This document shows positions 7,873-19,029 of a stretch of 64,000 nucleotides of DNA, in pieces. The number at the start of each line of letters is the position of its first letter. Within the stretch, counting starts at the first letter, position 1. This DNA is from Sulfuritalea sp. (GTDB lineage: Bacteria > Pseudomonadota > Gammaproteobacteria > Burkholderiales > Rhodocyclaceae), in the NCBI GenBank assembly GCA_016712985.1, contig JADJQA010000013.1, positions 1 to 64,000 on the forward strand, written 5' to 3'. The notes beneath the pieces are model-generated. The model saw only the letters and a list, made by a program, of their open reading frames with translations, ran no database searches and was not told the origin of the DNA. The translations under genes and the position numbers were made by a program.

Positions 7873-9039
7873 CTAGACGGCGAGTTCGGCCGCTTCGACG
7901 GCGTAGATCTCCGGCAGGTGCCGCGCAATGCAATCCCAGGTCCGGCCTTCGTCGCGGCTCGCCCACAGTTCGCCGCTGGTGGTGCCGAAGTAGAGGCCGA
8001 CCGGGTCTCGCGCATCGGCCGTCATCGCCTGGCGCTTGACGGTCCACCAGGCGTCGCCGGCCGGCAGGCCGGTGTCGAGCCGCTGCCAGGATTCGCCGGC
8101 GTCGTGCGTCGCATAGACCGCCGGCTTGCCGCCGGGGCTGGTGCGCGGCCAGACGGTGCTGCCGTCCATCGGGAAGACCCAGGCGGTATCGGCGTCGCGC
8201 GGGTGCACCACGAGCGGGAAACCGATGTCACCCACCTCCGCCGGCATGCTGCGGCCGATGCGCTGCCAGGTGGTGGCCGGCCGGTCGAGGCGATAGATGC
8301 CGCAGTGGTTCTGCTGATACAGGCGATCCGGCCGGTTCGGCGCCAGGCGCACGCAATGCGGGTCGTGGAAGGTCGCATCGCCGCGGTCGAAACCCTCGAC
8401 CACTTCCAGTCCGTCGATCAGCGGGTGGAAGCTCTTGCCGCCGTCGGTCGATTCATGCACGCCGCCGCTCGACATCGCCATGTAAAGGTGGGCGGCGTCG
8501 CGTGGATCGACGATGATCGAGTGCAGTTTAGGCCCGTCGGGCGTGCCATCCTGTACGGTCCCCATCCACTTGCGGTAGAGCATGTCGTCGTTGAGGCAGG
8601 AGAAGGGCGCCCAGTTGATGCCGCCGTCGTCCGAGCGAAACAGTCCCTGCGGGGAGGTTCCCGCGTACCAGACATCCGCTTCGTCGGGGTGTCCCGGCGT
8701 CAGCCAGAACGTGTGGTCCACTGCGCGGCCCTCCGCGCCCGCGCCGACCGCGGCAAAGGCCGGCGGTCGCTCGGCTTCCTGCCAGTGGCGGCCGAGATCG
8801 GTCGAGCGAAAGATGGTCGGCCCGAGATGGCCGGTCTTCGCGGCGGCGAGCAGGGTGCGGCCGTCGCGCGGGTCGAGCCGCAGGTGGCTGATGATGTGGC
8901 CGAGAAAGTGCGGGCCGTCGGTCCGCCAGGCGCTGCGCGCCGGATCGCCGTGATAGAGCCACGCGCCTTTGCGGGTCGCCACCAGCAGCACCACGCGTCG
9001 CGCCGCGGTTTGCGCTGCCTGTTCAGTATCGAGCGCCAT
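7873..9039 (-). CDS. Asp-box (sialidase/BNR-like) beta-propeller protein of unknown function
   Basis: This 388-residue protein has no obvious signal peptide and about five Asp-box motifs (S/T-x-D-x-G-x-x-W/F): FRSTDLGRHW, FRSDDGGINW, HESTDGGKSF, YATHDAGESW and WASRDEGRTW. These repeats occur in sialidases and in many non-enzymatic propellers. Catalytic residues of true sialidases are not recognisable, so calling it a sialidase would be unsafe. ATG 9039 gives the N-terminus MALDTEQAAQTAARRVV. It sits directly upstream of the MoaD-like gene on the same strand; this pairing is its main functional clue. Cytoplasmic location is suggested by the missing leader. Confidence 0.75.
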   Translation of the reverse strand: MALDTEQAAQTAARRVVLLVATRKGAWLYHGDPARSAWRTDGPHFLGHIISHLRLDPRDGRTLLAAAKTGHLGPTIFRSTDLGRHWQEAERPPAFAAVGAGAEGRAVDHTFWLTPGHPDEADVWYAGTSPQGLFRSDDGGINWAPFSCLNDDMLYRKWMGTVQDGTPDGPKLHSIIVDPRDAAHLYMAMSSGGVHESTDGGKSFHPLIDGLEVVEGFDRGDATFHDPHCVRLAPNRPDRLYQQNHCGIYRLDRPATTWQRIGRSMPAEVGDIGFPLVVHPRDADTAWVFPMDGSTVWPRTSPGGKPAVYATHDAGESWQRLDTGLPAGDAWWTVKRQAMTADARDPVGLYFGTTSGELWASRDEGRTWDCIARHLPEIYAVEAAELAV

Positions 9040-9233
9040 GGAACAACCCTTCGTCGTGAATTGGGTACGCCTATCCTACGCCCACAATAGTCAGCTTGGC
9101 ATTCATTCCCACTCACTCTGCCGATTTCGAACGCCGCCTCGCTTGCGCCACACCAGACGCCAGCGCGTTCGCCGCGCAGCATGCGCTTGAAGCCGCGGCG
9201 TGCCTGCAGATCGAGTGGCGATAGGGCGAGCTT

Positions 9234-10549
9234 TTACGGTGCTGGCAGGCTCCTGCGGTGACGCCAGAAAACGCCCATCAGCGGCTTGACGCTGGTGCCG
9301 TGCGCCAGAATCGAAAGCGATACCACGATGAGCGTCATCTGGATCAGTTCCAGGGCCAAGTCTTCGGCGATGCCGTGCTGGATGGCATACATCAGGTAGT
9401 ACAGCGAACCGATGCCGCGAACGCCGAACCACCCGACCATGCCGCGTATCGGCCATGACGTGCGGGTGCCCGCCGTGCCGACGAGGACGCTGATCGGGCG
9501 GGCCACGGCGAACAAGAACAGCGCCAGTCCCACCGCATTCCAGCTCCAGGAATCGAGAAACATCGTGCCGCCGATCAGCAGGACGAGCGTCATTTCCGAG
9601 AGCCGCTCCAGATGTTCCTTGAATATCAGGGATCCTGCGCTGACGGTCGGCGCCGGATCGCTGTCGGCCATGAAGCCCGCGGCGTTCGGCGCGGGGTGAT
9701 CCGTGGGGGCTGCTTCGGGGTTTCCTGGCCTCGGCCGGCGAGCCGGAGTTCGGTCTGGCGCAGGACGGCACCGGCGAAGAATACCGCCAGGAAGCCCCAC
9801 GCTCCCACCAGTACGCTCAGGCCATACACTACGCCGATCAGGCCGAGTCCGAGGAAATCGTCCATCAGTTTGTGCTCGGGTGATTGGTCACGCAGCTTCC
9901 ATGCCGCATGGGCCAGGGCGGTCCCGGACAGGACCCCGATGGCAACGCCTGCGCCGGTTGCCCACAGCACATCGGACAGGATCCATTGCAGGCCGAATTC
10001 CCCCAGGTCGTGCAATCCGAGCAAACCCAGGCCCAGCATCACGAACGGAAAGGCGCTGCCGTCGTTCATGCCCGCCTCGCAGGTCAGGGTGTAGCGCAAC
10101 TGGTCGCGGTCGCCGGGATGGCGGATCTGGACATCGGTCGCCAGTACCGGATCGGTGGGCGCCAGGATCGCGCCGAGCAGGATGCCGGCGCCAATCGGCA
10201 AGCCAAGCAGATAGTAGGCAAAGGCGGCGACCATCGCGATGGTGATCACCATGGATACCGTTGCCAACAGAATCGGCGTGCGCCAGCGTGCAAGGCTTAC
10301 CCGGATGGGCATCTTGACGCCGGCGGAAAACAGCGAAATCAGGACAACCACCTCGGTCAGCACTTCCAGCAGCGCCGATTGCTTGAGCGGATTGAAGTGA
10401 AACATGTCCAGCACCGTCGGACCGACCAGCAGGCCCACGGCCAGATAGATGATCGCCGGCGTCACCGGCAGGCGCTTCAGCAGGGAAGCCGTGGCGCCTC
10501 TGGCCAGCAACAGGCCGCCCACCAGCAAAAACCATTCTGCGTTACCCAT
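9234..10549 (-). CDS. CPA-family Na+(K+)/H+ antiporter (frameshifted here)
   Basis: The N-terminal part (10549 down to about 9710) has repeated hydrophobic helices and the conserved block APTDPVLATDVQ, the ion-binding Asp region of cation:proton antiporters, plus FSAGVKM and AVFFAGAVLR. The C-terminal part (to 9234) continues in another frame with LSEMTLVLLIGGTMF and RGMVGWFGVRGIGSLYYL. The frames join if one G is restored in the run 9705-9709, giving about 438 residues, normal for a NhaP/CPA1-type transporter. It exchanges protons for Na+ or K+ at the inner membrane; which ion cannot be read from sequence. The gene diverges from htpG. Confidence 0.85.
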
Positions 10550-10669
10550 AGTTATTTATTCGGCCTTTCTCGATGGATCGGTGTCCCGGTCGTACAGGCT
10601 AATCGGATTCCAGATTGCGGAATGTGCGCCAGCGAACCAAACCCGTGTGAACGGGGTCTTGTCCCTGCC

Positions 10670-10697
10670 CTTGAAACGGGCTTGGTTGCCCCCATAT
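10670..10697 (+). promoter_or_regulatory. Sigma-32 (RpoH) heat-shock promoter of htpG
   Basis: CTTGAAA at 10670-10676, a 13-bp spacer and CCCCATAT at 10690-10697 match the RpoH consensus (CTTGAAA, 13-15 bp, CCCCATNT) essentially exactly. The site is 45 bp upstream of the htpG ATG, a heat-shock chaperone gene controlled this way in other proteobacteria. Confidence 0.88.
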
Positions 10698-10741
10698 CCG
10701 GCCTCTGACGTTTGTTTCTTTTCCACTCCCAGGGGATTTTG

Positions 10742-12673
<1,932 letters not shown>

Positions 12674-12743
12674 TCAGCCCCTGATTGGCCATGAAGGTCT
12701 GCGGTCCAACCGAAGAAGCGCCAGCCAGCCGAGCTTGCCCTCA

Positions 12744-12833
12744 CCCCTTCAAGGGGGGAGATGGAGGGATGATGGAGGAAGCCGCCGGGGTCGCTCGCGC
12801 CGTCCCATCCTTTCCCCGACCCCCTTGAAGGGG
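12744..12833. repeat. Pair of short CCCCTT/AAGGGG palindromic repeats between htpG and the glycosylase gene
   Basis: CCCCTTCAAGGGG (12744-12756) and CCCCCTTGAAGGGG (about 12820-12833) are near-palindromic and complementary to each other, so they can fold singly or pair over a 63-bp loop. They may act as a terminator-like structure for htpG or be members of a dispersed intergenic repeat. No T run follows. Confidence 0.4.
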
Positions 12834-12885
12834 AAGGGCGACTGAACGGCTGGACATTGTGGTTAGTCAGGAATCAGCAAGGCTG

Positions 12886-13368
12886 ATGGGCTTCGAACCC
12901 GTGATCGACCAGCGAGCCCGAGTGTTGATCCTGGGCTCGTTTCCTTCCGCCGCCTCGCTGGCGGCACAGCAGTACTACGCCCACCCGAAAAACCAGTTCT
13001 GGGGCATCCTCGGCGCGGTGCTCGACCAGCCTCTGCGAGAGATGGATTACCCAGATCGCATCGCGGCAGCACAGGCAGCGGGTATCGCCGTCTGGGACGT
13101 GTTCGCCTCCTGCGAAAGGGCGGGCAGCCTCGACGCGGCGATTCGCGACGCGGTGGCCAACGACGTCTCGGGCCTGAGGAAGTTGGCGCCCGCGTTGCGG
13201 CGAGTTTGCTTCAACGGCCGCATGGCGGCACGTCGTGTCCGCGAAGTTGAGGCGCTGGGCTTCGAGGCCTTGATCCTGCCCTCCACCAGTCCGGCCCATG
13301 CCCGCATGGACTTTGCGGAAAAACTTGCGCGCTGGCGCGCGGCCCTGCAAACCCTCGCCGGCGCATAA
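12886..13368 (+). CDS. DNA-deoxyinosine/uracil glycosylase, uracil-DNA glycosylase superfamily
   Basis: This protein of 160 residues has VLILGSFPSAASLAAQQYYAHPKNQFWGIL near the N-terminus, the signature of the hypoxanthine-DNA glycosylase (family 6) branch of the UDG superfamily. The second active-site loop is LPSTSPAHARM. These enzymes excise deaminated bases (hypoxanthine, sometimes uracil) for base-excision repair. ATG 12886 (MGFEPVIDQRARVLILG) is preferred to GTG 12859 because homologues begin near this point. It stands alone between htpG and glgP. Confidence 0.85.
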   Translation: MGFEPVIDQRARVLILGSFPSAASLAAQQYYAHPKNQFWGILGAVLDQPLREMDYPDRIAAAQAAGIAVWDVFASCERAGSLDAAIRDAVANDVSGLRKLAPALRRVCFNGRMAARRVREVEALGFEALILPSTSPAHARMDFAEKLARWRAALQTLAGA

Positions 13369-13471
13369 GAATTTGCTGAAATAATGTTCAAGGTCTGCTG
13401 ATGTCGACAGCGTTCGCGAATCGCAAATTGACGAGTATCATGGGCGACCGTTTTAATCGAGAGAGCGTTCC

Positions 13472-15958
13472 ATGAAAAAGCCACCCACCCTGCCCGAACT
13501 CGACCATCTCACCTCTGATGCCCCTGCACTCCGGCGCTCGCTGTATAACCGCCTGACCTACTCGATCGGCAAAGACATCATCAATGCCACGGCTCGCGAC
13601 TGGTTCTTCAGCGCAGCCGCTGTGTTGCGCGAACGCATGATCGAGCGCTGGATGGAAACCATGCGCAGTTACTACATGCAGGACCGCAAGCGGGTGTACT
13701 ACCTGTCGATGGAATTCCTGATGGGCCGCACGATGATGAACGGCATGCTCAATCTGGGCTGCGAGAAGGAGTTCCGCGAGGCTCTGACGGCGATGGGGCT
13801 GGACATCGAGAACATCCGCGAGATGGAACACGACGCGGGCCTGGGCAACGGCGGCCTGGGGCGGTTGGCAGCATGCTTTCTGGATTCGATGGCGACCATG
13901 GGGGTGCCGGGCTATGGCTACGGCATCCGTTTCGAATATGGCATGTTCAACCAGCGCATCGTGGACGGGCAGCAGGTGGAGCGTCCCGACAACTGGCTGC
14001 GCTACGGCAATCCCTGGGAGTTCCCGCGCCCGGAACTCCTCTTCCCGGTGAAGTTCCACGGCAGGGTCGTGGATTACTTCAACGAGCGCGGCGAGAAGAG
14101 CCATCAGTGGGTGGATACCGACGATGTGATGGCAATGGCCTATGACTATCCGATTCCCGGGTACGGCACCGCTACCGTCAACAACATGCGCCTGTGGGCG
14201 GCGAAATCGAGCCATGACTTCGACCTCAAGTCCTTCAACCAGGGCGACTACATGCGCGCGGTCGAGGACAAGAATGATTCCGAAAACCTTTCCAAGGTGC
14301 TGTATCCGGACGACAGCACCGAGGTGGGAAGGGAACTTCGGCTCAAGCAGCAGTATTTCTTTGTTTCCGCTACCTTGCAGGATCTCCTCGACCGCTACGC
14401 CAAGTCGGGCGAGCCGCTCGACGGCTTGCCGGACAGGGTCGCGGTGCAGCTCAACGACACCCATCCGTCGATTGCCGTTGCCGAACTGATGCGCATCCTG
14501 GTGGACAAGCATCACATGGATTGGTGGCGCGCCTGGGGCATCACGACGCGCGTCTTCTCCTACACCAACCACACCTTGATGCCGGAGGCGCTGGAAACCT
14601 GGCCGATGTCGCTTTTCGAGCGCTTGCTGCCAAGGCCTTTGCAGATCATCTGCGAGATCAATTTCTACTTCATGAAGGACGTGATGCGCCAGTATCCGGG
14701 TGATCCGGGCTTGTGGCAGCGCATGTCGCTGATCGACGAATCGCATGGCAAGCGCATCCGCATGGCGCACCTGGCCATCGTCGGCAGCCACGCGGTCAAC
14801 GGCGTCGCCGAGATCCATACGCGCTTGATGAAGGAAACCATCTTCGCCGACTTCCACAGGTATTGGCCGGACAAGATCGTCAATATGACCAATGGCGTGA
14901 CGCCGCGGCGCTGGCTGAATCAGGCCAACCCGGCGCTGGCAAAGCTGATCACCGCCCAGATCGGCGACGGCTGGCTCAAGGATCTCGACCAGTTGCGGCG
15001 GCTGACGCCGCTGGCCGGCGACACCGCGTTCCGCGAAGCCTTCGAGCGGGTGAAACACGACAACAAGGTCCGCCTCGCGCAAATGATCGCGGATCGGGTC
15101 GGCGTCACGGTCAATCCGGATTCCCTGTTCGACGTGCAGATCAAGCGCATTCATGAATACAAGCGGCAACTGCTGAACGTGCTGCATGTGATCACGCTGT
15201 ACAACCGCATCCGTGCCGGCGCCGACGCCACCCCCCGCACCGTGATCTTCGGCGGCAAGGCGGCGCCCGGCTACTACATGGCCAAGCTGGTGATTCGCCT
15301 GATCAACGATGTTGCGGCCATTGTCAACAACGATCCGCTGGTGCGCGGCCTGCTCAAGGTGGTCTTCATCCCGAACTACGATGTCTCGAGCGCCGAGATC
15401 ATCATTCCAGCCGCGGATCTTTCCGAGCAGATATCGACCGCCGGCACCGAAGCCTCCGGAACGGGCAACATGAAGCTGGCGTTGAATGGCGCGCTTACCA
15501 TCGGCACGCTGGACGGTGCCAACGTTGAAATATGCAACGAGGTCGGCGCCGAAAACATCTTCATCTTCGGCCTGACCGCGGACGAAGTCGCGGCTTTGCG
15601 TGCCGAGGGCTACAACCCGTGGCTGCATTACGACGGCAATGAGGAACTCAAGCAGTCCCTGACCATGATCCGCGACGGTTATTTCTCGCCCGAGGATACC
15701 AACCGCTTCAAGCCGGTGTTCGACTCGCTGACCAGCCACGGGGACCACTATCTGCTATTGGCGGACTATAAATCCTATGTCGCCTGCCAGGAGAAAGTCG
15801 GCGCTTTGTACCGCGATCCGTCCGCCTGGATGCAGAAGGCCATTCTCAACGTCGCGGGCATGGGACAGTTTTCTTCGGACCGGACAATCGCCCAGTACGC
15901 CAAGACCATCTGGAATGTGGTGCCCATTTCGCGGCCGGTGGCGTCCGACAAGCCGTAA
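13472..15958 (+). CDS. glgP: Glycogen/starch/alpha-glucan phosphorylase
   Basis: This 828-residue GT35 enzyme releases glucose-1-phosphate from glycogen or maltodextrins. Visible marks are the N-terminal block VYYLSMEFLMGRTMMNGMLNL, GLGNGGLGRLAACFLDSMATM, the nucleotide/glucose site PNYDVSSAEIIIPAADLSEQIS, and EASGTGNMKLALNGALTIGTLDGANVEI with the pyridoxal-phosphate lysine at about residue 668. Length is normal and the frame intact. GAGAG precedes ATG 13472. No other glg genes are nearby, so its partners must be elsewhere. It implies carbon storage as glycogen. Confidence 0.96.
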   Translation: MKKPPTLPELDHLTSDAPALRRSLYNRLTYSIGKDIINATARDWFFSAAAVLRERMIERWMETMRSYYMQDRKRVYYLSMEFLMGRTMMNGMLNLGCEKEFREALTAMGLDIENIREMEHDAGLGNGGLGRLAACFLDSMATMGVPGYGYGIRFEYGMFNQRIVDGQQVERPDNWLRYGNPWEFPRPELLFPVKFHGRVVDYFNERGEKSHQWVDTDDVMAMAYDYPIPGYGTATVNNMRLWAAKSSHDFDLKSFNQGDYMRAVEDKNDSENLSKVLYPDDSTEVGRELRLKQQYFFVSATLQDLLDRYAKSGEPLDGLPDRVAVQLNDTHPSIAVAELMRILVDKHHMDWWRAWGITTRVFSYTNHTLMPEALETWPMSLFERLLPRPLQIICEINFYFMKDVMRQYPGDPGLWQRMSLIDESHGKRIRMAHLAIVGSHAVNGVAEIHTRLMKETIFADFHRYWPDKIVNMTNGVTPRRWLNQANPALAKLITAQIGDGWLKDLDQLRRLTPLAGDTAFREAFERVKHDNKVRLAQMIADRVGVTVNPDSLFDVQIKRIHEYKRQLLNVLHVITLYNRIRAGADATPRTVIFGGKAAPGYYMAKLVIRLINDVAAIVNNDPLVRGLLKVVFIPNYDVSSAEIIIPAADLSEQISTAGTEASGTGNMKLALNGALTIGTLDGANVEICNEVGAENIFIFGLTADEVAALRAEGYNPWLHYDGNEELKQSLTMIRDGYFSPEDTNRFKPVFDSLTSHGDHYLLLADYKSYVACQEKVGALYRDPSAWMQKAILNVAGMGQFSSDRTIAQYAKTIWNVVPISRPVASDKP

Positions 15959-16021
15959 GCCCGCCCCCAGAGCGCGTTCAGCGCGCGAGTGGTTCAACCC
16001 CGTGGGCGCGGCGGGCAGGGG

Positions 16022-16048
16022 GTAGCGCAGGTCATCCGCCTGCGCTAC
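16022..16048. terminator. Stem-loop between convergent glgP and Cys-rich protein gene
   Basis: GTAGCGCAGG and CCTGCGCTAC form a perfect 10-bp stem with a 7-base loop. It sits 64 bp after glgP and overlaps the stop codon of the opposite-strand gene. No long T run follows on either strand, so it may be a weak bidirectional terminator or an RNA-stabilising end. Confidence 0.5.
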
Positions 16049-16404
16049 TTCGCTGCAGCCTTCGCAGTGCCGGAGCGCTGCTTCTTGCGCTTATTCCGTG
16101 GCAGTTCGTCGCGCAGGCACGTTTTGAGATCCTTGCCGGTTTTGCCCGCGCAAACCTTCTTGGCTTTTTCTGCGGCCTCGCAGGTTTGCGGGTTTTGTGC
16201 CTTGCTGCAATCCACCGGCGGCATGCTTGCCTCCAGGCAGGCCCGTTTCGCCGCGCCGCGTTGCTCGGCGCAGTTCTTCAGCGCCGCCTGGCGTGCCTCG
16301 CAACGCGCCGGGTCGCGCGCCCTGGCGCAATAATCGACGGCCGACTGAGCGAAAGCGGGCAGCGCGAGAAGGGCGCCGGCCGCGAGTGTGAGCAGTATCT
16401 TCAA
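16045..16404 (-). CDS. Small exported Cys-rich protein, function unknown
   Basis: The TTG at 16404 is chosen because it follows a strong AGAGAGGGGA ribosome-binding site and begins a clean signal peptide (LKILLTLAAGALLALPAFAQS). The mature protein of about 100 residues has two related halves, each with four cysteines: YCARARDPARCEARQAALKNC..ACLEA and DCSKAQNPQTCEAAEKAKKVC..TCLRDELP. These probably form disulfide-bonded helical hairpins in the periplasm, loosely like PsiF repeats. The C-terminus is strongly basic (RNKRKKQRSGTAKAAAK). No family name can be given with confidence. Confidence 0.65.
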   Translation of the reverse strand: MKILLTLAAGALLALPAFAQSAVDYCARARDPARCEARQAALKNCAEQRGAAKRACLEASMPPVDCSKAQNPQTCEAAEKAKKVCAGKTGKDLKTCLRDELPRNKRKKQRSGTAKAAAK

Positions 16405-16542
16405 GCGGCGTCCCCTCTCTGAAGTCGATGAGATTTGTGGCGGCATAATACCTCGGCATTGGGGCGGAGCCGGGTTGTCGGCTATAGTTCGCCGTATCGC
16501 CAGCACCGTCGCGCTTGAAACCGCTACGCATAAACTCCCGCC

Positions 16543-18330
16543 ATGACCCAAGCGCCTTCCAAGGAACACCGGCTGACCCTGCCTGAAGTAATCGACGGTC
16601 TTGTCGCCGACGGACTGGTCGACGCCGCGGAAGCCGCGCTGTTCAAGCGGGAACGGCGCTATCACAAGGGCGATGTGCATCCCGTGGTGGTGATCGCGGA
16701 GCAGCGCTGGAAGTCACTCGAGGCGCCGCATCGGGTACTCGATCTCGACAGCCTCACGCAATGGCTGGCGAAATGGTGCGGACTGGAGTATCTGCATATC
16801 GATCCGCTGAAGATCAATTTCTCCACGGTGACGGATGTAATGAGCATCGCCTATGCGACGCGCTTCGGTATCCTGCCGGTGGCGGTCAACGCGACCGAGG
16901 TGGTGATCGCGACCGCCGAGCCATTCCAGCGGGCGTGGGAAGCCGAAATGGCGCCGATCCTGCGCAAGGATATCCGTCGCGTCATCAGCAATCCGGATGA
17001 CCTCAAGCGTTATCAGGTGGAGTTCTACAACCTGGCCAAGTCGGTCAAGGGCGCGATGGGCAAGGGGGAAGTCGCCGGTGGCGCTTCAAACTTCGAGCAA
17101 CTGGTGGAACTGGGCAAAGGCAACAAGCAGTTTGACGCCAACGACCAGCACATCGTCACCATCGTCGATTGGCTCTGGCAGTACGCTTTTGAGCAGCGGG
17201 CTTCGGATATTCACGTGGAACCGCGGCGTGATCTGGGCATCGTGCGGTTTCGCATCGACGGCGTACTGCATCAGGTGTACCAGATTCCAATGGCGGTGCT
17301 GAAAGCCATGACCAGCCGCATCAAGATTCTCGGCCGCATGGACGTGATCGAAAAGCGCCGGCCGCAGGATGGCCGGATCAAGACGCGGATGCCGGACGGG
17401 CAGGAGGTCGAACTGCGATTGTCCACCTTGCCGACGGCATTTGGCGAAAAGCTGGTGATGCGGATTTTCGATCCGGAGGTGCTGGTTCGCGATTTTTCCG
17501 AGCTCGGCTTTGCCGAAGAAGAATCAGCGCACTGGCGCCGCATGTCGGCCCAACCCAACGGCATCATCCTGGTGACCGGCCCGACTGGCAGCGGCAAGAC
17601 GGTCACGCTGTATTCGACACTGAAGCACCTGGCCACGCCCGAGGTGAATGTTTGCACGCTCGAGGATCCGATCGAAATGATCGAGGGCTCCTTCAATCAG
17701 GTGCAGATTCTGCCCGACATCGGCATGGGTTTCGCCGAGGGGATACGTTCGCTGATGCGGCAGGATCCGGACATCATCATGGTCGGCGAGATCCGCGATC
17801 TGGAAACCGCCGACATGGCCATCCAGGCGGCCTTGACTGGCCACCTGGTGCTGTCCACCTTGCACACCAATGACGCACCTTCGGCGATGACGCGGCTGAT
17901 CGAGCTTGGCGTGCCACCCTATATGTTGTCGGCGACGGTGCTCGGCGTCATGGCGCAGCGCCTGGTCCGCACGCTTTGTCCGCACTGCAAGCAGGCCGGC
18001 GGCATGCGCGCGGAGGACGAGGGGGCGTGGACCGCGCTGGTGGCGCCCTGGAAGTCCAGCATGCCGGCGCAGCTCTACCATCCGGTCGGTTGTCTCGACT
18101 GTCGCATGACCGGCTTCAAGGGCCGCGTCGGCATCTACGAGATCATGCCGATGTCGGCAGAGATCAAGAAACTGGTGGCGAACGGCGCTGAACTCGCCAA
18201 GCTGCGCGAGCAGGCCATGCGCGAAGGCATGAAGCCGCTACGCATAGCCGGGGCAAAGAAGGTTGCCGCGGGGCAGACAACGATTGCCGAAATCATCAAG
18301 GTCGCCCCGCCGATGTTTTCTCCGGGATGA
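16543..18330 (+). CDS. GspE/PulE/PilB-type secretion or type IV pilus ATPase
   Basis: This hexameric ATPase family powers type II secretion or pilus extension from the cytoplasmic face. Visible are ASDIHVEPRRD, the linker ..KILGRMDVIEKRRPQDGRI, Walker A GPTGSGKTVTLY (about residue 346), the Asp box CTLEDPIE, Walker B PDIIMVGEIRDLETADMAIQAALTGH, the His box LVLSTLHTNDA, and a zinc-binding tetracysteine (CPHCKQ..GCLDC). A T2SSE N-terminal domain fills the first 180 residues. Length is 595 residues, intact. No secretin, platform or pilin genes are adjacent, so it is an orphan and its apparatus cannot be named. The start lies 138 bp from the divergent Cys-rich gene. Confidence 0.88.
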   Translation: MTQAPSKEHRLTLPEVIDGLVADGLVDAAEAALFKRERRYHKGDVHPVVVIAEQRWKSLEAPHRVLDLDSLTQWLAKWCGLEYLHIDPLKINFSTVTDVMSIAYATRFGILPVAVNATEVVIATAEPFQRAWEAEMAPILRKDIRRVISNPDDLKRYQVEFYNLAKSVKGAMGKGEVAGGASNFEQLVELGKGNKQFDANDQHIVTIVDWLWQYAFEQRASDIHVEPRRDLGIVRFRIDGVLHQVYQIPMAVLKAMTSRIKILGRMDVIEKRRPQDGRIKTRMPDGQEVELRLSTLPTAFGEKLVMRIFDPEVLVRDFSELGFAEEESAHWRRMSAQPNGIILVTGPTGSGKTVTLYSTLKHLATPEVNVCTLEDPIEMIEGSFNQVQILPDIGMGFAEGIRSLMRQDPDIIMVGEIRDLETADMAIQAALTGHLVLSTLHTNDAPSAMTRLIELGVPPYMLSATVLGVMAQRLVRTLCPHCKQAGGMRAEDEGAWTALVAPWKSSMPAQLYHPVGCLDCRMTGFKGRVGIYEIMPMSAEIKKLVANGAELAKLREQAMREGMKPLRIAGAKKVAAGQTTIAEIIKVAPPMFSPG

Positions 18331-18337
18331 GGCTGAC

Positions 18338-19018
18338 TCAGTACTTCTTGCCGCCCTTGTCATAGAACGGTGGCCAGCGGCCGACCAGGCCTTCCAGCAG
18401 CTTGAGCTCGTCGTCGCTGTGGTTGATGACACCTGCCGGCACCAGGCTTTTCGACATACTCAAGTCGTTGTGGATGTACATCGGCTTGTCGTGGTGCATG
18501 GTGCTGTAGCTCTCGCGTTGCTGCGGGGCGGCCGAAGGAGTCAGATCGACGCTGCCATAGCACAGGCAAAAGTAGGTGCGCGCCTTGAGGCCGGAACCTT
18601 CGTCCTCGATGTAACAGCCGGTGCTGCGAATGCCCACCGTGGCGGTCGATACCTGGATTGATCGGGTACCCTTGCCGAATACCGAGAGGAGCTTGCCGGT
18701 CACCACGCGCAGCAGGTTCTGCGTGGCGTCGGCACCGAAGCTGATGGTCGAGCTTTCCCTTTGCAGGAACGCGTCCTGGCCGATGACATAGATGGCTTCG
18801 CTATCGCGTCCGGTAGCCACGGTATCGCCGGGGCCGATGAGCTGGCCTTCCCGCGCCGGCTTTGAATTCACCGTGACTTCGCCGCGCATCTTGTGCAGGC
18901 CCGCTGCGACGGGTGCGTTGCCCTTGGCCAGGGCGTCGCGGATCAGGCCGGAGATGCCGGCGGGGCCAAGCAGGCCGGCGGCGGTGAGGGCTTTCAGCAA
19001 GCGGCGGCGCAGGTTCAT
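18338..19018 (-). CDS. FecR-domain protein with exported N-terminus
   Basis: The 226-residue protein starts at ATG 19018 (AAGGAAG upstream) with RRRLLKALTAAGLLGPAGISGLIRDALA, a basic-hydrophobic leader resembling a Tat signal. The FecR fold follows: MRGEVTVNSKPAREGQLIGPGDTVATGRDSEAIYVIG and STATVGIRSTGCYIE, a pattern shared by FecR proteins and related periplasmic sensors. The C-terminal 60 residues, with CLCYG, are specific to this subgroup. It is convergent with the ATPase gene (7 bp between stops) and lies just downstream of the CoxE/MoxR pair on the same strand, 11 bp away, so it is probably co-transcribed with them. Confidence 0.75.
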   Translation of the reverse strand: MNLRRRLLKALTAAGLLGPAGISGLIRDALAKGNAPVAAGLHKMRGEVTVNSKPAREGQLIGPGDTVATGRDSEAIYVIGQDAFLQRESSTISFGADATQNLLRVVTGKLLSVFGKGTRSIQVSTATVGIRSTGCYIEDEGSGLKARTYFCLCYGSVDLTPSAAPQQRESYSTMHHDKPMYIHNDLSMSKSLVPAGVINHSDDELKLLEGLVGRWPPFYDKGGKKY

Positions 19019-19029
19019 GGCGCTTCCTT

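Noticed and set aside
7873..9039. Annotation as a true sialidase
   Set aside because: Asp-boxes are structural and the catalytic Arg triad, Tyr and Glu pattern could not be identified; no signal peptide or sialic-acid genes nearby.
9090..9222. Short plus-strand frame ending ...EAAACLQIEWR between the Asp-box and antiporter genes
   Set aside because: No start with a ribosome-binding site, no recognisable family, and only about 40 codons; not enough to call a gene.
13472..15958. A glycogen operon around glgP
   Set aside because: Neighbouring genes are a DNA glycosylase and an exported Cys-rich protein; no other glycogen gene is present.
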